Source of the DNA: ZC4RG29 sp035304385
GTDB lineage: Bacteria > Bacteroidota > Bacteroidia > Cytophagales > Cyclobacteriaceae
Direction: 5' to 3'
Length of the DNA stretch: 64,000 nucleotides
Assembly (NCBI GenBank): GCA_035304385.1
Contig: DATGQD010000058.1
Coordinates: 1 to 64,000, forward strand
The stretch's first letter is position 1; the number at the start of each line of letters is the position of its first letter. This document shows, piece after piece, positions 8,393-17,302 of this stretch. A program made the position numbers and the translations under genes. Under the pieces are notes generated by a model that saw only the letters and a list, made by a program, of their open reading frames with translations, ran no database searches and was not told where the DNA came from.

Positions 8393-9112
8393 TTATACCA
8401 GGTAAAAGAACGTAAATACAAATACCCAGACCAGGTCTACAAAGTGCCAGTACAGACCTACCTTTTCCACCATTTCATAGTGTCCTCGCCTCTGGTACAC
8501 TCCAGTAACGGCGTTATAGTAAACCATGAAATTGAGGCATACACCGCTAAAGACGTGAAAGCCGTGGAAGCCCGTTATGAAGAAGAAGAAGCCCGCAAAA
8601 TCGGGTGGACCATACTCATTGAAGCTCAGCGACGCGCCTACCCCGCTTCCGTGAATGAAGTGGGTCCATTCCCAGGCCTGGCAGGCAAGGAAGGTCAATC
8701 CACCGACGATGGTCCACAACATCCATTTTTCGACAGCCTGCCGGTCCATCCGGTGTCCCGCTTCCACAGCAAGCACCATAGTGACGCTACTCATAATGAG
8801 TATGAATGTCATGATACCCACAAAGACCAGCGGCAGTTCTACCCCATGAAGGAAGGGCACTGCCTGGAACACCTTTTCGGGTATGGGCCAGTACTCCTGG
8901 GAGAATACAAAATCGTCGAAGTTGCCGCTGAAAGTGGGGTGGGACGAACGGACCAACCCATAAGTAACCAGCAGCGCTGAGAACGTGAACGCGTCAGACA
9001 GCAGGAAAAACCACATCATCAGCTTGCCATAGCTGGCTCCCATCGGGGAGACTCCGCCATCCCAAACTGATTTGCCGGGCGCCGGCACGTTCACACCAGT
9101 AGTACTTGCCAT
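8393..9112 (-). CDS. Cytochrome c oxidase subunit III (first copy by position)
   Basis: A 239-residue membrane protein of the heme-copper oxidase subunit III family, with about five to seven helices. The conserved end with FYWHFVD-like order (LYWHFVDLVWVFVF) is present, as is the HGFHVFSG motif. Subunit III carries lipid and supports proton uptake but binds no heme. A second, shorter subunit III gene lies 60 bases upstream; both are kept in many Bacteroidetes oxidase operons. Confidence 0.9.
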   Translation of the reverse strand: MASTTGVNVPAPGKSVWDGGVSPMGASYGKLMMWFFLLSDAFTFSALLVTYGLVRSSHPTFSGNFDDFVFSQEYWPIPEKVFQAVPFLHGVELPLVFVGIMTFILIMSSVTMVLAVEAGHRMDRQAVEKWMLWTIVGGLTFLACQAWEWTHFIHGSGVGASLSFNEYGPPDFAGFFFFITGFHGFHVFSGVCLNFMVYYNAVTGVYQRRGHYEMVEKVGLYWHFVDLVWVFVFTFFYLV

Positions 9113-9172
9113 AGTCGATTTGAACTCGTTAGTTAATTGTTATCATCCAGCGTCCCTTTTCCGCCATTCGCG

Positions 9173-9766
9173 TTATCGGTTGAACAGCAAAAACAGGAAC
9201 AAATATAGCCAAAGCACATCCAAAAAGTGCCAGTATGTTACGCACATTTCCATCCTCGTAAGGTTTTTGGAATGTATTTGATATCGGAACGCTGACACCA
9301 GCACAACCACCAATACGATCACGCCACTCACAATGTGAAGGCCGTGCAGCCCCGAAATCACGTACACAAACGAACCGGAAACCGCGCTGGCGCGGTCACC
9401 CACGAAGTATACATTCGCTGCCACCATCTGTTCCCAGGCCAGCCACTGCCCTACCAGGAAGGCCACACCCAGAATCGTTGTAATTCCGATGGCCAACTTC
9501 AGCGCGTCGAGGTTATCTCGTTTCGCCGACACATAGGCCCAGTGCAGTGTGACACTGCTCAGCAGGATGACGCCGGTGTTGACCCAAAACAGCGACGGCA
9601 ACTCGAATACCATCCAGTTCCCTTCTCCCTGACGAACCATATAGGCACTCGTCAGCGCCGCAAATATCATCACCACGCTGGCCATAAAAAGCCAGAGCGC
9701 GAATTTCTTCGGGTGCATCGAAAGCGGCTTCTTCGCTTCCTCCACAATCTTCATATCGACCTCCAT
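9173..9766 (-). CDS. Cytochrome c oxidase subunit III (second copy)
   Basis: A 197-residue five-helix subunit III paralog with the motif GLHGLHIVSG and the end YWHFLDVLWLYLF. It is shorter than its neighbour. The start may be the first ATG or the one four codons later. It lies 12 bases after the heme O synthase gene. Two paralogous subunit III genes in one operon suggest that both are built into the enzyme, probably at different positions; that is inference. Confidence 0.88.
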   Translation of the reverse strand: MEVDMKIVEEAKKPLSMHPKKFALWLFMASVVMIFAALTSAYMVRQGEGNWMVFELPSLFWVNTGVILLSSVTLHWAYVSAKRDNLDALKLAIGITTILGVAFLVGQWLAWEQMVAANVYFVGDRASAVSGSFVYVISGLHGLHIVSGVIVLVVVLVSAFRYQIHSKNLTRMEMCVTYWHFLDVLWLYLFLFLLFNR

Positions 9767-9778
9767 AAGACCCTCTTT

Positions 9779-10672
9779 CTACACTTTATCCAACAAATAA
9801 GCAATCTGCACAATCGGCAGATACAAGAACGACCCGAACATGATCCGCAGGGCGGACTTATGGTCGGCGTCCTTCATAAGCGCAAATGTCTGGGCGAAAA
9901 ACAGTACGCCGCATACAGTCGCGACAACCGCTGAATATATACCCGTGATTCCGAACGTGGCCGGGAGCAACCCGAGCGGGATCAGGAACATGGTATAGAT
10001 CATGATCTGTATTGCGGTGTTCAAATCCTTTCTGCCCCCTGAGGGAAGCAACTTGAAGCCCGCCTTTTTATAGTCGTCATCCGCCACCCAGGCAATCGCC
10101 CAGAAATGAGGAAACTGCCAGATGAACTGTATTCCGAATATGATCCACGCCTCGTAGGTGATGGAGCCTGTCGCCGCGGTCCAGCCCAGTAGTGGCGGCA
10201 GCGCACCGGGTATGGCGCCCACAAACACGGCCACGGGCCCTACCCGTTTTAGCGGTGTATACACAAAACTGTACAGCACCATCGAGAGGATCGAAAGGCA
10301 TACCGTAAGGATGTTGGTATATGCCAGGAGCAGACCGGTGCCGGCCATCATGCACAGCCCGGCAAAGATCCACGCTTCCTGAACAGTCACCCGTTGTGTC
10401 GGGAGCGGCCTCCGCATGGTACGCCGCATGATTTTGTCCAGTTCACGTTCAAAGATCTGGTTCAGCGTTATCGAGGCCCCGGATACGAGGAATCCTCCCG
10501 TGAAGACGAGCAGCAGCGCGGCGATGTTCACTTCGCGCGAAGCCAGCACAAAACCAAAAGCACAGGAGAACGCTACAAGCAGGGAAAGGCGTGGCTTGAG
10601 CAGCTCGGAAAAAGCGCGTAGCCGGGCGGTTACCGGCAACGTGTTACCCAATTGGCCTGCTATCATGCTCAT
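9779..10672 (-). CDS. ctaB: Protoheme IX farnesyltransferase (heme O synthase)
   Basis: A 297-residue UbiA-family membrane prenyltransferase that converts protoheme to heme O, the precursor of heme A for this oxidase. Family signatures are seen: an Asn-rich first Asp motif (NQIFERELD) near residue 75, followed by MRRTMRRPLP, and a second motif around AWVADDDYKKAG. Nine hydrophobic helices fit the family. The start codon overlaps the ctaA stop in an ATGA tetramer, which couples the two enzymes of heme A synthesis. Confidence 0.95.
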   Translation of the reverse strand: MSMIAGQLGNTLPVTARLRAFSELLKPRLSLLVAFSCAFGFVLASREVNIAALLLVFTGGFLVSGASITLNQIFERELDKIMRRTMRRPLPTQRVTVQEAWIFAGLCMMAGTGLLLAYTNILTVCLSILSMVLYSFVYTPLKRVGPVAVFVGAIPGALPPLLGWTAATGSITYEAWIIFGIQFIWQFPHFWAIAWVADDDYKKAGFKLLPSGGRKDLNTAIQIMIYTMFLIPLGLLPATFGITGIYSAVVATVCGVLFFAQTFALMKDADHKSALRIMFGSFLYLPIVQIAYLLDKV

Positions 10673-11697
10673 GTCTTCAGCGTCCCTTCTTTATTTACCT
10701 TATTCGTTTCCATCAGCAACTGCACCAGCGTTCCAAATGTCACCGATGCCAGCACCAGGTGCGTTGGTTGCAATGCTGCCGGCACACCCCAGTATGCCAT
10801 GGCGGCGCCACTCAGGATCGTTACCAGCACCAACCCGCCGAGTATTGCGGCAAACGACCGGTTGACCTGCGTAAGCCACAACCGCACCACCAGGGCGCCC
10901 ATCAGGATCAACACCACCCACGAAAAAGAGCGGTGGATGACGAAATCCCGACCGATGTTAGCGATCCATTCGCTGCGGTCCATCCGGACGGCAAGCGCGT
11001 CGATCACTTCGCGCACTTTGGTGCCCATCAGCACCTGGATGAGTAACACGCCCAGGCAGGCAAGCACCAATCCCTTCGATACGGGTGCCGAGAGGATTGT
11101 ACTCCCTTCGCGGCTTTTGCTCACCAGGTAGACCAGCAATCCGATGATGACCAGCGCCAGGAACATGTGCAATGTGATGGTCCATGGCGTCAGGTTGGAC
11201 GATACCACTACGGATCCGATCCATCCCTGAAAGCCCACCAGCAGCAACGTGCCTACCGCAACAACGGTTAAGCGTGGCTGGGTGTTCCTGAATCGCCAGG
11301 AAGCGACCGCCACAGCGAATACCAGAATTCCGATGGTCACGCCCGTCAGCCGGTTGAAGTACTCAATCCACGTTTTGGTGGCATTGAACTCCGTTTCCTC
11401 CCGGACCGCCTCATCCGTGATGAGCCGTTGCGCCGTCTCCTCGAGGCCCAGGGCCGTCAGGTACCGCGCATATCTCAGGTTTTTCTGGTGGCGGTACTCG
11501 GAATAATGCGCCTTGTAGTCCTCGGGAAGCTGTGACACGTCGGTGGGTGGGATCCAGCTACCAAAACATTTCGGCCAGTCGGGACACCCCATCCCGGAAC
11601 CGGTAGTCCTCACAATTCCTCCTACCGCAATCAATACATATACAGCGATCAATGTTGTCAACGACAATCTGTAAAATGATCGCCTGGTTTTTTCCAT
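10669..11697 (-). CDS. ctaA: Heme A synthase, COX15/CtaA family
   Basis: A 342-residue eight-helix membrane protein that oxidises the C8 methyl of heme O to a formyl group, giving heme A. The opening GGIVRTTGSGMGCPDWPKC is the family signature and occurs near residue 26-44. Helix histidines are present, among them one in TLHMFLAL and one in IHRSFSW. It lies between oxidase subunit I and ctaB, so cofactor supply and apoenzyme are made from one transcript. Confidence 0.95.
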   Translation of the reverse strand: MEKTRRSFYRLSLTTLIAVYVLIAVGGIVRTTGSGMGCPDWPKCFGSWIPPTDVSQLPEDYKAHYSEYRHQKNLRYARYLTALGLEETAQRLITDEAVREETEFNATKTWIEYFNRLTGVTIGILVFAVAVASWRFRNTQPRLTVVAVGTLLLVGFQGWIGSVVVSSNLTPWTITLHMFLALVIIGLLVYLVSKSREGSTILSAPVSKGLVLACLGVLLIQVLMGTKVREVIDALAVRMDRSEWIANIGRDFVIHRSFSWVVLILMGALVVRLWLTQVNRSFAAILGGLVLVTILSGAAMAYWGVPAALQPTHLVLASVTFGTLVQLLMETNKVNKEGTLKT

Positions 11698-11723
11698 ACC
11701 TTCAGCTACTCATCCGTAGCGTT

Positions 11724-13613
11724 TCAGTGTGCAGGTGGCTTACCCTCCTGTACATGCCCTGACGCCCGGTCAGTCTCCAGTTTGATCAGCTCGTTTTCGT
11801 GAGGCAAGTTCGACTCCGGTGTTTCCGAGTACGGTATATGCTGCGGAATGTAGTCTTCCTTTGCCCCCGGCTTGCTGTAGTCGTACGGCCAGCGATACAC
11901 GGCCGGTATTTCTCCGGGCCAGTTCCCGTGTTGCGGGAACCGCGGCGTCGTCCATTCCAGGGTGTTCGATCTCCACGGGTTGAGCGGCGCCAGCTTGCCA
12001 CGGAACATGCTGTAGAAAAAGTTGAACAAGAAGATGAACTGCGCCGCCAGCGTGATAATCGCCGCGATACTCACCAGCTCATTGAGGTCGGTGAATCCAC
12101 TAAACGCCTGGAAGTTGGTGAACGAGTAATACCTTCTGGGGAATCCGGCGATACCGATGTAGTGCATCGGGAAGAAGACCAGGTAGACACCGGCGAACGT
12201 AATCCAGAAGTGGATGTAGCCGAGCCTTCGGTCCATCATACGGCCGAACATTTTGGGGAACCAGTGATAAATACCGGCGAGCATCCCGAAGAAGGAAGCG
12301 CTTCCCATAACCAGGTGGAAGTGCGCCACTACGAAGTAGGTGTCGTGCAATTGAATATCGATCGCCGAGTTACCGAGGAATATCCCGGTAATACCTCCCG
12401 TAAGGAAGAACGACACCATCCCGATTGAAAACAGCATCGCTGGCGTAAATCGTATATTACCTTGCCAGAGCGTAGTGACATAGTTGAATATCTTAACCGC
12501 CGACGGAACAGCGATAATCAGCGTCAGCAGCATAAAGATCGATCCCAGGAATGGATTCATTCCGGTCACGAACATATGGTGTGCCCATACCACAAACGAG
12601 AGTATGGCGATGAACAACATAGAGCCCACCATGGCCTTGTAACCGAAGATAGGCTTGCGGCTATTCGTCGCGATGATCTCGGATGTGATCCCCAAAGCAG
12701 GGAGCAACACGATATACACCTCAGGGTGACCGAGGAACCAGAACAAGTGTTGGAACAGCACCGGGCTGCCACCCAGGTTGGGTAGCGCCTCGCCTCCAAT
12801 GTAGATTTCTGAAAGGAAAAAGCTCGTACCGAAGCTGCGGTCAAATATCAGCAACAACGCGGCTGCGAACAGCACCGGGAATGAGAGCAAACCCACGATG
12901 GCCGTAAAGAAGAAACCCCAGATCGTTAGGGGAAGCCTCGAGAACGACATACCGCGCGTGCGAAGGTTGATGACCGTAGTGATGTAGTTGATCCCGCCCA
13001 GCAGCGTACTGATAATAAACAGCGCCATCGCAACGAGCCAGAGCGTCATACCGGCACCCGACCCTTGTATCGCCTGCGGCAATGCACTCAACGGCGGATA
13101 AACGGTCCATCCACCGGCGGCGGGTCCTGTGCTGACAAAGAACGACGAAAACATCAGCGCGCTGGAGACGAAAAAGAACCAGTAGGACAGCATGTTGATG
13201 AAGCCCGACGCCATGTCGCGCGCCCCGATCTGCAGCGGAATAAGGAAATTGCTGAACGTTCCGCTCAACCCGGCCGTCAACACGAAGAAGACCATGATGG
13301 TACCGTGCATGGTCACCAGGGCCAGGAAGAATTCCGGATCGATTTTTCCGTCCGCGGTGATCCAATCGCCCATAAGCGGCCGCAGCCAACTCACGTCCAT
13401 ATCGGGGAAACCGAGTTGCAGACGGAAGATCACCGACAGGGCGCCGCCGAGCAGTGCCCACACGATGCCTGTGATCAGGTATTGCTTTGCAATTACTTTA
13501 TGGTCTTCACTGAAGACGTATTTCGTCCAGAAATTACCGCCGTGATGCTCGTCATGTCCGTGGTCGTCGTGGGAATGAACATCCTGCGCTGCGTGAATAT
13601 CCGTAGTTGCCAT
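11724..13613 (-). CDS. Cytochrome c oxidase subunit I
   Basis: A 629-residue catalytic subunit with twelve or more helices. The metal ligands are intact: H103 (heme a), H296 with Y300 in GHPEVY (CuB, Tyr cross-link), H345/H346 (CuB), H431 (heme a3) and H433 (heme a). The Glu of GHPEV marks an A1-type proton path. The N-terminus carries a His/Asp-rich tail (about residues 5-24) before the first helix, which could bind metal; this is only a composition argument. It lies 12 bases after subunit II. Confidence 0.97.
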   Translation of the reverse strand: MATTDIHAAQDVHSHDDHGHDEHHGGNFWTKYVFSEDHKVIAKQYLITGIVWALLGGALSVIFRLQLGFPDMDVSWLRPLMGDWITADGKIDPEFFLALVTMHGTIMVFFVLTAGLSGTFSNFLIPLQIGARDMASGFINMLSYWFFFVSSALMFSSFFVSTGPAAGGWTVYPPLSALPQAIQGSGAGMTLWLVAMALFIISTLLGGINYITTVINLRTRGMSFSRLPLTIWGFFFTAIVGLLSFPVLFAAALLLIFDRSFGTSFFLSEIYIGGEALPNLGGSPVLFQHLFWFLGHPEVYIVLLPALGITSEIIATNSRKPIFGYKAMVGSMLFIAILSFVVWAHHMFVTGMNPFLGSIFMLLTLIIAVPSAVKIFNYVTTLWQGNIRFTPAMLFSIGMVSFFLTGGITGIFLGNSAIDIQLHDTYFVVAHFHLVMGSASFFGMLAGIYHWFPKMFGRMMDRRLGYIHFWITFAGVYLVFFPMHYIGIAGFPRRYYSFTNFQAFSGFTDLNELVSIAAIITLAAQFIFLFNFFYSMFRGKLAPLNPWRSNTLEWTTPRFPQHGNWPGEIPAVYRWPYDYSKPGAKEDYIPQHIPYSETPESNLPHENELIKLETDRASGHVQEGKPPAH

Positions 13614-13625
13614 GTCTTGAATGTC

Positions 13626-14726
13626 TTAATGTGAGCCCATTGTCGTCGTCGACGCCGCCGCGGGCAAATCCATTACCGTTTCCGCCGAAATACCGGCTTT
13701 AATTATCGCGGTCTCCCGCAATTCTAAAGGGACTTTGTTCAGATAGTCCGGATTCTGTTTCAACCAGGCCTGTTGCTCTGACTTCCACTGTTCGTACTCC
13801 TCAGGTTCCACCACCACAACAGGGAATCGCATGGAGAAGTGGCCCCGGCCGCAAATCTCCGCACACGCCAGTTCATAGTCGAAATTCGGGTTGCGCAATT
13901 TCTTTCTCATCTCCTCCGTTGTCACCGTGGCAACGAATTTGAATTGGGTAGGCATCCCCGGAACAGCGTCCATCTTCAGCCTGAAATGCGGAATGTACAC
14001 ACTGTGCAGTACATCCTTGGCGCGGATCATCAGCAGAACTTCCTTACCCTTCGGAACGCGCAACTCCAGCGCTTTGAAGTCGTCAAAAGAATTCTTATCG
14101 GTGAGGTCAAGGCCGAACTCGTTCACAGCGTCAATTTTCCGGAAGTCGTACCTGCCCAGCTTACCGTCACTCACGCCGGCATAGCGGGCCGTCCAGGCAA
14201 ACTGCTGGCCTATGATCTCGATGACTTCCGCTTGCTCGCTGGCCGGCGAGGTGATGCTGTTCCACGCGCGCAGACCGGTGAATATCAGGATTGCGAGCAC
14301 CAGGGCTGGAATGATCGTCCATGCCAGCTCGAGGTGGTGGTTGTCAGGGTAGAATTTCGCTTTCCGGTCATCGCGGTACTGAAACTTGTAGGCGAAGATG
14401 CACATGATAATGCTGATGATGACAAACGCCACCACCGACAAGGCCATGGTAACCCAGAAGAGTGTATCCGTCACCGCGCCGTGCTCCGAAGCGACGGGCG
14501 GGTTGTAGGTATCGAAGTAGGTAAAGGAATACCAGAAGAACAGACCCAGGCCGGCCACCATAAATACAAGGAACAGGAAGGCATTTACCCTGTTCCCTCC
14601 GGTAACCTCCACATCATCGTCCCTGCTTGTATCCCGGGCCAGGTTTACCAGGCTGCTCAGCCTGAATATCAGGTATAGAATTCCCAGCAGAAGCAGGACA
14701 CCCAGACCAATAATCAGATTTATCAT
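13626..14726 (-). CDS. Cytochrome c oxidase subunit II
   Basis: A 366-residue subunit that takes electrons from cytochrome c through CuA. The CuA ligands H241, C288, E290, C292, H296 and M299 are all present. It has an extra N-terminal helix in addition to the usual two, giving three hydrophobic stretches. There is no CxxCH, so this is not a caa3 enzyme with fused heme c; electrons must come from a separate domain, plausibly from the ActA or ActE hemes of the neighbouring complex. Confidence 0.96.
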   Translation of the reverse strand: MINLIIGLGVLLLLGILYLIFRLSSLVNLARDTSRDDDVEVTGGNRVNAFLFLVFMVAGLGLFFWYSFTYFDTYNPPVASEHGAVTDTLFWVTMALSVVAFVIISIIMCIFAYKFQYRDDRKAKFYPDNHHLELAWTIIPALVLAILIFTGLRAWNSITSPASEQAEVIEIIGQQFAWTARYAGVSDGKLGRYDFRKIDAVNEFGLDLTDKNSFDDFKALELRVPKGKEVLLMIRAKDVLHSVYIPHFRLKMDAVPGMPTQFKFVATVTTEEMRKKLRNPNFDYELACAEICGRGHFSMRFPVVVVEPEEYEQWKSEQQAWLKQNPDYLNKVPLELRETAIIKAGISAETVMDLPAAASTTTMGSH

Positions 14727-14741
14727 TTCTTTTCCCGGTTA

Positions 14742-16103
14742 TTAAATATGGTGATGCAGACTTTCTTCAAGCATGGGGTGGTTTCTTCCAATCAGCGGCA
14801 TCCTGGCAAGCGCACTATACATTACCAGAACGAATGCCGCCAGGAAAATCAGCGTTGCGCCAATTTCCAGGAATCCAATCCCTCCCTGTTCCTGCATAAC
14901 TGCCGGCGTCACCATGTTATAGAAATCAAACCAGTGCCCAACAAGAACGAGGGGACACACCAGCTTCAACGTTGCCAGGTGGCGTTTCGAATCCCTCGTC
15001 ATGAACAACAGGAATGGTAGCACAAAGTTCAGAATAAGATTCGCATAGAATATCCAGCTGTAAGGGCTGGTCGTCATGCGCTCGATGAAGTACACGGTCT
15101 CCTCCGGAATGTTGGCATAATAGATCAGCAGAAACTGACCAAACCAGATGTATGTCCAGAAGATCGAAAAAGCGAATATGAACTTACCAAGATCGTGGAA
15201 GTGGTTGGCATTCACGATCTTCAGGTAGCCGGAGGTCTTCAGGTTTGCGACAATCAGCGTAATGAACGCCAGGCCTGTCACCCACCAGCTCGAAAACACA
15301 TACCAGCCAAACATAGTGCTGAACCAGTGTGTGTCGATGCTCATGATCCAATCCCAGGCGGCCACTGAAGAGCTTACCGCAAAGAACACCAGGAACCAGG
15401 CCGACAGCGACCGGTTGCGGAACCAGTACGAAGTTGACGGATCCAGGTCTTCGGCCAACATATTTTTGCGGATCTGGATAAAGAACCAATACCACAGGCC
15501 GAAGAAAAGTACCATGCGCAGCAGGTAAAACAAAGGGAAGGTACCCACCGCCAGCGGCCAGTAGAAATAGGGACCTTTTCCGTCGATGATTTTGTCGTAC
15601 GACGCGCCGTCCTTGACGTAAAGATCGGAATGCGTCCAGTGGAACAGGTCGCCACTGGCCAGGAACCAAAGCACCAGCGTGAGAATGCCGGCGATTGGAA
15701 GCCATTGTGCCATGGCGAGCGGGATCCGAAGGATGCCGGCCGACCACCCGGCCTGGGCTGCATACTGTATTGCGACAAAGAACAATCCGATAATGGCGAT
15801 ACCCACAAAATACATATTGTTGGTCCACAAACTGGCCCACATCCGCTTCAGCCAGAGGCTGCTACCGTGGTGCTCTCCCGCTTCGGCATGCGGCGCCGAG
15901 GCGTGGTCCTGCAGCGAGGCGACCATTTCCTGAGAAGCCGACACTGCCGCATGGCCACCCGCATCGTCATGACCTCCTCCTGACATAGCAAGTACCAGTC
16001 CCACGATAAATAAGACGATTCCCGCTCCCAGGAGATAATACACCTTCTTCTTGAGTTCAGGTGTAAACTGGTATCGTTCTTCTGCTACGGTTATATGCGC
16101 CAT
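14742..16103 (-). CDS. actF: Alternative complex III subunit ActF
   Basis: A 453-residue membrane protein of about ten helices, related to the NrfD-like ActC but more divergent. In alternative complex III ActF forms the second membrane core subunit next to ActC. It begins with a short cytoplasmic tail and one helix, followed by a His/Ala-rich extracytoplasmic stretch (about 50-82). It lies between actE and oxidase subunit II, which ties the quinol-oxidising complex and the oxidase into one operon. Confidence 0.9.
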   Translation of the reverse strand: MAHITVAEERYQFTPELKKKVYYLLGAGIVLFIVGLVLAMSGGGHDDAGGHAAVSASQEMVASLQDHASAPHAEAGEHHGSSLWLKRMWASLWTNNMYFVGIAIIGLFFVAIQYAAQAGWSAGILRIPLAMAQWLPIAGILTLVLWFLASGDLFHWTHSDLYVKDGASYDKIIDGKGPYFYWPLAVGTFPLFYLLRMVLFFGLWYWFFIQIRKNMLAEDLDPSTSYWFRNRSLSAWFLVFFAVSSSVAAWDWIMSIDTHWFSTMFGWYVFSSWWVTGLAFITLIVANLKTSGYLKIVNANHFHDLGKFIFAFSIFWTYIWFGQFLLIYYANIPEETVYFIERMTTSPYSWIFYANLILNFVLPFLLFMTRDSKRHLATLKLVCPLVLVGHWFDFYNMVTPAVMQEQGGIGFLEIGATLIFLAAFVLVMYSALARMPLIGRNHPMLEESLHHHI

Positions 16104-16140
16104 TTTTCTATCTATTTCTTTACCGGCTCTCGAGCCGCGC

Positions 16141-16758
16141 TTATTTCAATGTCTTGACAAACTTTGCAATCTTCCACCGGTCCTCCGGGCTGATCTGCGA
16201 ACCATGCGCCCACATCAGTCCTTTGCCGTGCGTGATCACGTGGAAGATGTGGCCCTCGGAGATTCCGATAAGCGCTGCGCTTGTCAGGTTTGCAACGCCG
16301 GCGTACTTTTCAGCCACAGGGCCATCGCCTTTGCCCTGGGGACCGTGGCAGTGCGTGCAGTATACTGCGTAAAGTGCCTTTCCCTGCGCGATGATCGCGG
16401 CTGTAGAGTCCAGCGGGTTCTCAATCCGGTCGGCAAGTTCCACACTGTCCTTATGGATCCGGTAGGGCGTCCAGCCTTGCGGATTTCGTTTCACGGTATT
16501 GGCGGGTGGCACCCTCATGTTCATGGCATGGGGGTTTAGTTTGTTCGAATTGTAGAATTCGGCGTGGCCATCTGAATACTCAATGGAGGTGAGCCACCGT
16601 CCGGCATCTTCATCGGTTATCTGGGTAAGGGGGTCATAAGGCACAGAGTGATACATGTTCGGCGAATACTCCAGACCCGGATTTTCGCCGCCGGCCTTAC
16701 AGCCAGCCAACGCGATGGCCAATGATGCTCCGACCGTCAAACTTCTGATCACGCGCAT
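16141..16758 (-). CDS. actE: Alternative complex III monoheme cytochrome ActE
   Basis: A 205-residue lipoprotein cytochrome c. The signal peptide ends in a lipobox with Cys at position 20 (LAGC). The heme motif CTHCH is at 134-138 and a likely axial Met follows near 185. I chose the ATG at 16758 because it gives a clean lipoprotein signal; the frame extends 17 codons further into the preceding gene. In alternative complex III ActE passes electrons out from the ActA hemes. Confidence 0.92.
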   Translation of the reverse strand: MRVIRSLTVGASLAIALAGCKAGGENPGLEYSPNMYHSVPYDPLTQITDEDAGRWLTSIEYSDGHAEFYNSNKLNPHAMNMRVPPANTVKRNPQGWTPYRIHKDSVELADRIENPLDSTAAIIAQGKALYAVYCTHCHGPQGKGDGPVAEKYAGVANLTSAALIGISEGHIFHVITHGKGLMWAHGSQISPEDRWKIAKFVKTLK

Positions 16759-16765
16759 AATCCTG

Positions 16766-17302
16766 TTAGTCAAAATTCTTTTCGTTAACCTCTTCGGCTC
16801 CGGCGTCACGAAGCAGCCGTGCCAGATCGTCCTTACTCTTCCCCTTGTTCACTGCCAGATCAATGGCCATTACATGCTTGTCGTCTGTGCTGCGCACATC
16901 GAATTGCCGCGGTTTCTTGTAGGGTTTCATGTCGCTGACGATGAGGAAGGTCGCGACCATCCCGAGGGCCGACAACAGCACCGTCAACTCGAAGGTGACG
17001 GGGATAAAAGGCGGAAGTGACGCAAAGTTCTTCCCACCGATGATCATGGGCCAGTCGTACCCCAGCATCCATATCTGCATGACCAGGGCCAATGCCGTTC
17101 CGGCAAGTCCGAAGAAGAACGCTGCAATCGGCAGACGCGTCCTCTTATAACCCAGCGCCTCATCGAGGCCGTGCACCGGAAAGGGCGTGAAGACCTCGTG
17201 AATGCGGATGCCACTTCCACGGACTTTCTTCACCGCGTCCATCAGTACGTCTTCGTCGTTGAAGATTCCAAGAATAAAGTGTTTGTCTGCGTTCATGGTC
17301 AT
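16766..17302 (-). CDS. actD: Alternative complex III subunit ActD (DUF3341)
   Basis: A 178-residue protein with two transmembrane helices in the middle and cytoplasmic ends, typical of ActD/DUF3341. It binds no cofactor and is structural. Its start overlaps the actC stop in an ATGA tetramer; a second in-frame ATG two codons later is an equal candidate. It is separated from actE by 7 bases. Confidence 0.9.
   Translation of the reverse strand: MTMNADKHFILGIFNDEDVLMDAVKKVRGSGIRIHEVFTPFPVHGLDEALGYKRTRLPIAAFFFGLAGTALALVMQIWMLGYDWPMIIGGKNFASLPPFIPVTFELTVLLSALGMVATFLIVSDMKPYKKPRQFDVRSTDDKHVMAIDLAVNKGKSKDDLARLLRDAGAEEVNEKNFD

Noticed and set aside
13839..14678. 279-codon plus-strand frame opposite oxidase subunit II
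   Set aside because: Antisense to a gene with all CuA ligands intact; no domain seen.
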